DNA from: Sorghum bicolor
Lineage: Eukaryota; Streptophyta; Magnoliopsida; Poales; Poaceae
Reading direction: 5' to 3'
Length of the DNA: 64,000 bases
Assembly: GCF_000003195.3 (NCBI RefSeq)
Contig: NC_012879.2
Location: forward strand, 24,782,017-24,846,016
Both the position numbers and the translations under genes were made by a program. The notes below the pieces were generated by a model. That model saw nothing but the letters and a program-made list of their open reading frames with translations. It made no database searches and was not told the DNA's origin. This document shows, one piece after another, positions 55,532-64,000 of this stretch; within the stretch, counting starts at the first letter, position 1, and every line of letters starts with the position of its first letter.

Positions 55532-58500
55532 TGTCACAGAACCGACCAAATTATAAGAGTTCAAGTGCAGAAACGATCGACCAGCAATCAAGTTTCCAAA
55601 CTTGAGCCCATATAATCCCGGTAGTCAATTGAAATCACGAAGGACTTCAAACCAACTCGCAACAAACCAAGATCGTAATAGTTCAACATAAACACAGCGG
55701 ATGTTACATAGTCATTCATTGCCGTCGAAGCGGCATCACATCGGAGTCATTAAGTTATTATAACCCAAGTTTGAAGTAGCGGAAGCAAAATAATTACACA
55801 CACTTGTTCAAAGTTCAGTTCACAAGTTCTTGTTACTGCCAGAGTCTACACCATCCTTCCAAAAGCATCAGAGACGAGATTGTTAGAGAACCGTGCCCAA
55901 CGGTTAGTCCTCATCCCCAGCGGGATGGAGACAGGTCTTGCAGAAGCCGTCATAAAAGATGTCATCTGCAACAGGTGGGAATAAACCCTGAGTACGAGAA
56001 TGTACTCAGCTAGACTTACCCATCTAGTAAAACATAAAAGACACCAAGGATCATGCAAGGCTAAATATCAAGTGGAGCTGGTTGACTCACCTTTTGCCAA
56101 AAGCTTAACTCACAACTTAAGTTATTTTGAGAGCATCATATTTAATTATCATCAACCTACCACTAGATTGGCACCTATACTACAACACATCACTTGATTA
56201 TTACAAACAATAATAACCATATCAAATTCATCATATGTTCTTCTTGCTATCATCATTTTCATGAACCAAGTTCATTAGTGAATGCTACGTTTGCCGCTGC
56301 TCTGTCAAGTTCTCACTAACCGGGAGAGACGGCGATTCGAATCGAATTCCTATCCAGCTGGAGGGTTATTCCTAGCACTCACCCAAGCATCCCCTGCCGG
56401 AGAGCCAACGGGTCACCTTTGGTACAACTCAGGAATCGCGGCTCCGATCAGCGCCGCACTCCCAGGGCTACCACTCTGCCAGGGAGGTCTGGAATTTTAA
56501 CTCATCTGCCTTTGGGCTTACGCCAATGGTCCCCCGCACACCGCACTTCCTCCGGTAGTGCGCACTTTATACTTGCCGGTCTTCCGGCCTGAGTCATACT
56601 ACTCGGCTTCGCGGTCGGAACGAGTTATCCGGCCAACTAAGTGTCAGGCATGCGTTCAACATGACAAGAGGACGTACAACGATCGGTCCTTAGCTGCCAC
56701 AGATGGAGTTACTACAAACTTGCAAAACTCCGCCCGGCTTAAGTCAAATTAATCAAGTTCCACCCACGATAGCACATATAGACCATCGCGATCCGACATA
56801 ACCCTATATCGCGCAGGTGACAGGATATCACCCGACTTCTACCGATTAAAGCATAGCTAAGCTGCTATTCGATCCTAACTCTACAACCAGGGTAGGGTGA
56901 ATTATCTGGGCAAGGATAGAGTAGAATGCAGCAAGAGTTTCATCACAACTCCTATACGTAATGCATCAATAGATATAACATATTGATTAAACTTTTGAAA
57001 GTAAAGGGAGACTTAGAATGCTCCGGGGCTTTCCTTTCACGAACGACGCCGGCTCGTGATTCGGGCACTCAACTTCTTCTTCTGGCTCCTCGAGTCTGGC
57101 TTGCTGGACCTCCACCTCTTGGCTGCCCTCCTGACCTTCCGGATTCGCCTGCAGCTCGTAGGAGACGGTCGCGTCCGATGCACCTATTGCATGCTCGAAC
57201 AATAAGAAGATGCACATGCTAAAGATGAATGCTTAATAACATCAGTAACTTACTGGACACTCAATTACGGAGTAACCTTCTAAGTTAACTTACAAGAAAT
57301 CCACATGAACAAACAAACTAAGCAAGTTGACTTATAACAGCAAGCACATAAACAGAACAGCTCCGAAAACAGATCATAACTATTGCTACAAAGGTCCAAC
57401 ACACTTAAGTTAGGACATTCTGGAAAGCTTACGAAATTGTCTACAACTCATATTTAAACATGACAGCCAGATTCATAAATTAAACCAGTCATTTAAACAA
57501 AGTTCCAGGTTCTATCCCAGAAAAACAGAGAGCACCTATTTCTGGAACCCAACTTGGAACAGCCATAACTCTTAAACTACTAGGCCAAATTATCCCAAAT
57601 TTAAACCATAGCTAGTTCAATAGATTTACTACAACTTTAATTTAGACAAGATTCCCAGAAAAGCAAGCTATCAATAAGCATTAGTTAAATTGCTCCCTTG
57701 CTGTCCAGAACAGCCTTTAACCCTATAATTAATTATTTAAAACATGACCAAGACACAAACCATGCCAACCACATGCCTTATGACCACAAGCATATTATAA
57801 TACAACCAGAACACCAGATGGAAACTTCCAAACATTTACTTAACAAGGCATTTATTAATTAATTCTAGAAAGAAGCATAATTACAAGATGCCTAGTCAAA
57901 GTGCTCAGAAAAATCTATACAAATTACAGAAGCACAAGGATAGCATCAAAGCATCATTATAAAAATTTCAGAGCAATTGCACATACCAAATTAAAGATAT
58001 GTATTTAACATGTAACTAGGTGCTTATTTCATAAATTGGAAAACATGACTTATATGGTGTCAAACAACAGATTTCAGATTATTTATATCTTAGGAATACC
58101 ATAAACATGTTTACTACCAAAGTAGAACACCAGCATAAGCACCAATTATTTTATATGATTTAATTAAAGAAACAAGCCACATTTCAATCATAAAATATAT
58201 ATCAAATCTGCAGTACTCCAAGAATCAAGAAATATTTACCAAAGCACTCTAATACCAAACAGAGACTACCATAAAATTTTTAGGGCAAACTAAGCAGTAA
58301 AACAAGAGATATGAATTTATCCATGAATAACAAGATTAAATACTTAATAAATATTTTCCCAGAAAACATGGTTCAATTTATATTTTTATTAAAAACTAGC
58401 CATCTCAAGGAATGCCACAAAATTTGTTTCACAATTTTTGGATCTCAGAAACAGGAGATATGATTTTTGCAAGAAAGCCAAAAATCAGGATTTTGAATAA

Positions 58501-60108
58501 AAGAAAAGGAGGGAAAGAGGAGACAGTGACAGTGGACCCCATCTGTCAGGTCCTTCTTCCTCGCGGCCGAGGCGACGTTCGCCGCCGATTTCTCCGCGAC
58601 GGCGAGGTCTCCGGCCAAACCAGGGCCATCAGCATGATCCCCAAACCCTAGCGACTCGATTGACCCCCTTTTCCCCACGGCGGAGCCACCGGAAGGGGCT
58701 CACCGTCGACGATGGTGGCTCGGCGGAGGTGCTCGGCGTTACGCCAGAGCCCTCAGGCCGGTAGAGCGCAACCTAAGGCCTTCTACAACACCAGCGGACT
58801 ACGGCGAAGCTTCCTAGGTACACAGCTTGGCTTGGATTCTCGTGAAACACGCTGGCCACGAGAGCACCCATCTCCGGCGGAAGCACGGCGGCGCTGCGCA
58901 CCGTGTCCGGCGACGGAGAGTTCGGTAGAGCGTCCACCAAGTGGCGCAAAAGCTCGCTAAGGACCTAAGCTACCTCTAGAACCTAACCAGAGACGACGAG
59001 AGGCTTCACAGAGCTCAGCATTGAGTTCGCCGGAGAAGAAGGTCACGGCGACCCGATTTGGGGAAAGAAGGAAATGTCGGCACACCGGTGGGTTTCTCGG
59101 CGAGTTAGAGGGTGGAGATTGGAGAGCAGTTCACGGCGGAGCTTTGGGGAAAGTTTGGTGAGCAATGGCGCAGCAGGGAACGCGCGCGGGCTCGCCGGAG
59201 TTCGCTCGCGACGGAGAGCTCACGGCGGCCGCGTTTCGGGCGAGAGGGGCGAGGCAGAGCGAAGTGGACGCGTCCACTCTGCACGGGGCGTCGCCGTGGA
59301 CGTCATGCGCGCGCTGGGAGCTGATGAGCGGGGCCATCGCCGGCGTACGGCGACATCTGGCGGACAGATGGCGCTCTGGCCATCCACGACGGCGAGCTCG
59401 ACCTCGATTCAGAAGGAACGATGACAGTCTAACAGAGCAACTTCACCGATGATTATCTCCCAAACCAGCCCGAGTTAGTAGATGATGCAGTTGACAAAGT
59501 TGGAGTTCCAAACGAGTTCTACAACTTTGTCAACTAGAGCAAAGGCCAGATCGGCCGGGATTGAGAGATATAGAGTTTTTAAAATTGATCGAGCAAACTG
59601 GTTTCGTTCCAAGACTTAGAAAATTTTCTAAGTGTTGGAAACAGCCCCAAATCTGCCTTGTGAGTCACTTTTGAGCTATTTGTGTTCATTTTCATGAGAT
59701 GGCCATAAAACAACTTTTGTTCCTTATAAAATTTGCTACAACTTTGCTGTAGGAAGTTTTGACATGCAAACATTTTATGAAACACTTTTTAAAAGCCTAA
59801 GCAAAAGAGGTTTCTAGGGTCTATTTTCATAGGTAGGACTTAAAGGCATATTTTGGAGAAGTGATCAACATGAACATTGTTCCCAAGGTTAAGTTAAGCA
59901 TAGATAAACTAATTACCAAATCATTGAACACAAACACAAGCATGGTTCACTGAAACATAAGCATAGGAAGCCTATTTAAGCAATTTAAAACACATTTTTG
60001 CATAGAATGACATGGCTCAAGATAGATGATGATCATGGATGCTTTGAATAGATGATGATGCTCATGCTATGCACATGATCAATGCAACCATAACACTGGG
60101 GTGTTCCA
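55532..60108 (-). repeat. 3' LTR of K (4577 bp)
   Basis: Plus-strand start TGTCACAGAACC, end CACTGGGGTGTTCCA. Homologous to the LTR of G at both ends and in the middle. CpG-rich block at about 58540-59440 with compositional frames on both strands; the rest is A/T-rich. No gene seen. Confidence 0.85.
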
Positions 60109-60144
60109 GCCCTCCCCCCTTACAAAAATCTTGTCCCGAGATTT
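60109..60144 (-). other. Polypurine tract and inverted repeat at the 3' end of K
   Basis: Minus strand GTAAGGGGGGAGGGC next to the LTR, preceded by AAATCTTG-TCC-CGAGATTT (60126-60144), one change from the perfect repeat of G. Confidence 0.72.
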
Positions 60145-60150
60145 GAAAGC

Positions 60151-60357
60151 TTACTGATTTTCGAAGAATGTTTTGTAAACTTCTCTTAAATAATCCTCCG
60201 TCTCCCAAGTGGCATCTTCCTCCCCGTGGTTACTCCACAACACTTTGTAGAGCTTAACCACACGATTACGCGTCTCCCGTTCCTTGCGATCCAGAATCGC
60301 TACGGGTATCTCCTCATACACCAAGTCGGACTTCAACTTGATATCTCGAATTTCCAC
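60151..60357 (-). pseudogene. pol: K chromodomain
   Basis: Reads VAILDRKERETRNRVVKLYK, then VLWSNHGEEDATWETEDYLR, the chromodomain core with the aromatic W and E positions. In frame with the integrase upstream but separated by TGA 60360-60358. Ends at 60151, before the inverted repeat, unlike G. Confidence 0.87.
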
Positions 60358-60978
60358 TCACTCCTCCGGTACACGAAGGCACTTCTTCAATTGTGAGACG
60401 TGGAAAACAGGGAAAATAGCTCGAAGCGCAACTGGGAGTTGAACTTTGTATGCCACATTCCCTTTCTTTTCGAGAATCCGATAAGGTCCCACATAGCGAG
60501 GTGCAAGCTTTCGCTTGACTCCGAACCTTTGTACACCCTTCATCGGAGACACCTTGATGTACACATGGTCACCAACTGAAAACTCAATCGGCTTCCTTCT
60601 CTTGTCGGCATAACTTTTCTGACGAGCTTGAGCAGCTTCCAGATGTTGCTGGATAATACGGACTTTCTGCTCCGCTTCGTTCACGAAATCGATGCCATAG
60701 TACCTTCGCTCTCCGGCTTCTACCCAATTCAACGGGGTTCGACACTTTCGGCAGTACAGGGCTTCAAATGGAGCCATCTTGATACTCTCCTGGTAACTAT
60801 TGTTGTAGGAGAACTCAGCTAATGGCAACCACTTAACCCAAGAACCTTTTGAAGAGAGAGCACATGCCCTCAACATGTCTTCAAGGATTTGGTTAACACG
60901 TTCAGTTTGTCCAGCTGTTTGGGGATGATAAGCAGAGCTGCGGACTAAATGAGTACCAATTTGCTCATGCAGACATTC
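60358..60978 (-). pseudogene. pol: K integrase, C-terminal half
   Basis: In frame after TAG 60981-60979. Contains AYHPQTAGQTERVNQ (third catalytic Glu), LRACALSSKGSWVKWLPLAE, CRTPLNW, GDHVYIKVSP, the GPY motif RYVGPYRIL and FPVFHVSQLKKCL. Ends at TGA 60360-60358, where G has Arg. Confidence 0.88.
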
Positions 60979-61554
60979 CTAAAAACGAGCAGTGAACTGT
61001 GGTCCACGATCGGATATGATTGTTCGAGGAACACCATACTGACGAACAATGTGCTCGAAATACAACTCCGCATACTGATGTGGACGATAGTCAGTTCGGA
61101 CTGGAATAAATCGAGCAACCTTGGTCAAACGATCTATAATTACCCAGATGGAGTCGTAACCCTTAACAGAAGTTGGGAGTCCACTGATGAAATCCATGCT
61201 GACTTCTTCCCATTTCCAACCAGGGATTGACAAGGGCTGAAGCAAACCAGCTTTCATGTGAATAGCCTTCACCCGACAACAATTGTCACAACGAGCGACA
61301 AAAGCAGCAATCTCCTTTTTCATCCTTGTCCACCAAAACAAAGGTTTTAAATCCTGATACATCTTGCTACTACCAGGATGGATAGACAATTTGGATGAAT
61401 GAGCTTCCGATAAGATCTGATTTCGCAGCTCGCGGTCTTTTGGGACCACTAGACGATCCTTGAACCAAAGGATTCCGTTCTCATCGACTCGGAAATGCTT
61501 GGTTTCTTCTTCTTTCATTTTCCTCTTTATATGGTGGATGCCTACATCTGTCTG
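60979..61554 (-). pseudogene. pol: K integrase, zinc region and catalytic core
   Basis: HSSKLSIHPGSSKMYQDL and CDNCCRVKAIHM form the zinc region. Catalytic Asp in VSMDFISGLP and in IISDRGPQF. Ends at TAG 60981-60979 in place of Trp. No other lesion. Confidence 0.89.
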
Positions 61555-61857
61555 CTACAATTCAATGACTCGATTGCGGAGGGTACTCTCCAGAGAAATC
61601 TGGTTGAGCATAAGTGGATGCATAAGATGTGACAACAACGGGTCTTCCCCTTGGATTGAGTGACAGTGCGTTTTCCGACTCAAGGCGTCCGCCACCACGT
61701 TTGCCTTGCCCGGATGGTAGTGCACTTGCAGATTATAATCTTTAATCAACTCAAGCCACCTTCGCTGTCGCATGTTCAGTTCAGGTTGAGTGAAGATATA
61801 CTTGAGGCTCTTATGATCGGTGTAGATATTACACAGATTACCCAGCAAATAGTGCCT
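61555..61857 (-). pseudogene. pol: K RNase H, C-terminal part
   Basis: [40 protein letters not shown] and [12 protein letters not shown], which are RNase H catalytic and substrate motifs. Starts in frame after TAG 61860-61858 and ends at TAG 61557-61555, where G has Gln (CAG). Confidence 0.89.
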
Positions 61858-64000
61858 CTAGATTTTTAAAGCATGAACAACTGCTGCCAATTCTAAGTCA
61901 TGAGTAGGGTAATTGACCTCATGCTTTCGAAGTTGGCGCGAGGCATATGCGATAACGCGACCTTCCTGCATCAACACACAGCCTAGACCAATGCCTAATG
62001 CATCACAAAAGACATCGAAGGGCTTTTCGATATCAGGTTGAGCTAGAACCGGAGCTGAAGTCAGCAACGTCCTCAACTTGTGGAATACTTCCTCACACTC
62101 AGGCGTCCACACAAACTTCTCATCTTTCTGAAGTAGAAGAGTCATAGGCTTGGATATCTTTGAGAATCCAGGAATGAATCGACGGTAATATCCAGCCAGA
62201 CCAAGAAAACTTCGAACCTCGTGTACCGAAGTTGGAACTTTCCAATCCAGCACTTCTTGCACCTTAGCTGGATCCACCGATATGCCTTCTTCAGATAAGA
62301 CATGGCCCAAGAAAGGTACTTTCTTCAGCCAAAACTCGCATTTGCTAAACTTGGCATAAAGCTGATGTTCGTGCAAACGTGACAACACTACACGCAGATG
62401 CTCTGCATGCTCCTCTTCATTGCAGGAATATACCAAGATATCATCAATGAAGACCACCACAAACTTGTCCAATTTAGGCATGAACACCGAATTCATGAGA
62501 TACATGAAGTGAGCAGGTGCATTCGTGAGACCGAAGGACATGACGAGATACTCATACAACCCATACCTCGTCGAGAAAGCTGTCTTAGGTACATCTTCAG
62601 GACGAATCTTGATCTGATGGTACCCACATCGCAAATCAATCTTGGAGAATACCTTGGCTTTAGACAACTGATCAAACAAGATATCAATGCGAGGAAGAGG
62701 GTATTTGTTCTTGATAGTCACCGCATTTAGGGGACGATAGTCCACAAACATGCGCAACGATTGATCCTTCTTCTTCACAAAGATAGCCGGACAACCCCAA
62801 GGAGAAGAACTAGGACGAATAAGACCCTTCTTCAACAACTCATTTAGTTGGGTCTTAAGCTCAACTAATTCATTGGGTGGCATTCTATAAGGCCTTCTAG
62901 AGATAGGAGCGGTACCTGGAATCAATTCAATTTTGAACTCCACATCCCGATCCGGAGGAAGCCCGGGTAAATCATCAGGAAATACATCCGGAAACTCACA
63001 CACCACCGGAATATCCTGAATAGCCTTAGATGTAACTGCATTCACAGTGCTACGGATTTGAATATCACGAGGAAGTTGCACTAGAAATGCCTCCTTGGTG
63101 TTTGGGTCTTTCAACATCACTACACGAGTGGTAGTGTCGATAAGAACTCCATTACCACTCATCCACTTCATCCCTAGAATTACATCTATGCCCACACCGG
63201 GTAGAACAACCAAATCAGCAAGGAACTGATGGTCTCCTATTTCCAGAGTTGCCCCCAAAACCACTTGATTGGTGGAAATATCATTTCCCGCAGCACTAAT
63301 ACAATAACTGCCCTTATCAAGTGTAATGGCCTTGATGCTATGCTTAGACACAAATTCAGAACTCACAAAGGAATGCGATGCTCCAGAATCAAAAAGCACG
63401 AGTGCATCATGTTGATTGATCAGAAACTTACCAGCCGTGACTACCTCACCAGCAGGGATTGCTTCCACAGTGGTGTAGTGAACACGCCCCTGACGGACGT
63501 TCCCCTGGTTGACCTTCTTTGGCGGGTAAGGACAGTTGCTCTGCCAATGCCCGGTCTGATTGCAGTTCCAGCACGGACGGTTGGCAGGCGGAGTCTTGGC
63601 ATAGTTGGGACACGTGTTGCCCCTAGGAAGAGCAATAGAGTACCCCTTGCAAAAACCTGTCTTTGCTTGATTCTTCTTCACCGGAGGGCGGTACCGCTGG
63701 TTAGGCGTTGGAGCACAAAACGGTGGCTTAGCTGCCACTGGAGCCTTGGACTGAGATGACCCTGTCCCGGCCTCAAAAGCCCTCTTGCGAGTCTTGGTCG
63801 CAGTGTACACAGTGTTATAGTTCTCTCGAGTGAGAGCATCACTAACAAACTCATTGAAAGTTGCACACTTAGTGCGGCCCATAGTCTTCAGCAACTTGGG
63901 TCCCAAACCCCGCTTGAAACCAGCAATCTTTTTCGTCTCCGTGTTCACAAACTCAGGAGCATACCTAGACAAGTGATTGAAAGCATGCAAATACTCCTTC
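61858..64000 (-). pseudogene. gag-pol: K Gag C-terminus, protease, RT and RNase H N-terminus
   Basis: About 713 codons open to the right edge, so the true start is outside. Domains in order: Gag end ([19 protein letters not shown]), zinc knuckle [14 protein letters not shown] (CX2CX4HX4C), protease [13 protein letters not shown] with [11 protein letters not shown] ([51 protein letters not shown]), connection ([18 protein letters not shown]) and RNase [13 protein letters not shown], where DAS is usual, then [14 protein letters not shown]. Ends at TAG 61860-61858 in place of Trp. Unlike B, C and H the protease keeps its catalytic DSGA. Confidence 0.92.

Larger units (their letters stand above)
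55532..64000 (-). mobile_element. K: Tekay/Del-type chromovirus, 3' LTR and most of gag-pol, cut by right edge
   Basis: 3' LTR 55532-60108, polypurine tract, chromodomain, integrase, RNase H, RT, protease, and Gag with a zinc knuckle up to base 64000. Four stops interrupt the polyprotein (61858, 61555, 60979, 60358) and I see no frameshift, so it is the best-preserved pol in the window. The missing 5' end lies to the right. Confidence 0.9.

Noticed and set aside
58712..59452. Frames of 68-116 codons
   Set aside because: CpG-rich block in the LTR of K, same reasoning as for G.
1..64000. CRISPR arrays, tRNA or rRNA genes, bacterial-type operons
   Set aside because: None seen. The tRNA-like words are primer-binding sites of 17 bases, not tRNA genes, and the repeats are LTRs or simple repeats.

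Overview
This window is plant nuclear DNA. Almost all of it is LTR-retrotransposon sequence inserted one element into another. I see no ordinary host gene, tRNA, rRNA or CRISPR array. The size and nesting depth suggest repeat-rich heterochromatin of a large-genome monocot, most likely a grass. The lineage is inferred from the element types; no host gene is available to confirm it.

Left block (1-41287). Element B is an Athila-clade Ty3/gypsy element on the minus strand and is the old host of this block. It has been split by four insertions. E1 (1-2857, minus, runs off the left edge) sits in its 3' region. A (6200-13618, minus, perfect TSD ATCAT) sits in pol between RT and RNase H. C (15884-24192, plus, TSD CCCAT/CCGAT) sits in gag. 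F (25679-41115, minus) sits in its 5' LTR. F is itself split inside its own 5' LTR by D (32869-40834, minus, perfect TSD GGCGG). The host reading frame resumes across the A and C insertions once one TSD copy is removed, which confirms the order. B stands in a LINE remnant whose right part survives at 41288-41798.

Right block (41799-64000). G is a Tekay/Del-type chromovirus (minus, ~4 kb 3' LTR, chromodomain) inserted in the LINE. H, a second copy of the C family (plus), interrupts the RT of G. J, a GC-rich Tekay-like LTR (plus), interrupts the RNase H of H. K, a second chromovirus (minus, ~4.6 kb LTR, nearly continuous gag-pol), abuts J and runs off the right edge.

How the parts may work together. 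C and H carry gag, a protease-like region, RT, RNase H and integrase. A, F and D have no RT or integrase; D carries gag, and all three carry two tandem retropepsin-like domains (A and F in decayed form). A and F have practically the same LTRs, primer-binding site and 3' untranslated region as C and H, so they look like non-autonomous partners. In the pol of B, C and H the protease catalytic Asp position reads Asn (NPYVG or NPVVG), whereas in D and A the tandem proteases keep DTGS and DFGS. The 3' untranslated regions of A, C, D and F also share small hairpins whose stems change in a compensatory way. B has an extra reading frame after pol with an LTR-like promoter of its own. Together these point to a group of retrotransposons that may exchange functions in trans; that last step is inference.

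State of decay. Every coding region fully inside the window is broken. Many of the stop codons are Trp TGG->TAG, CAG->TAG or CGA->TGA, as expected from cytosine deamination in methylated DNA. D is the youngest complete insertion (about 15 differences between its 1.65-kb LTRs by eye). C and A are at about 3%. A 388-base run of N lies in the 5' LTR of A and probably stands for about 524 bases.
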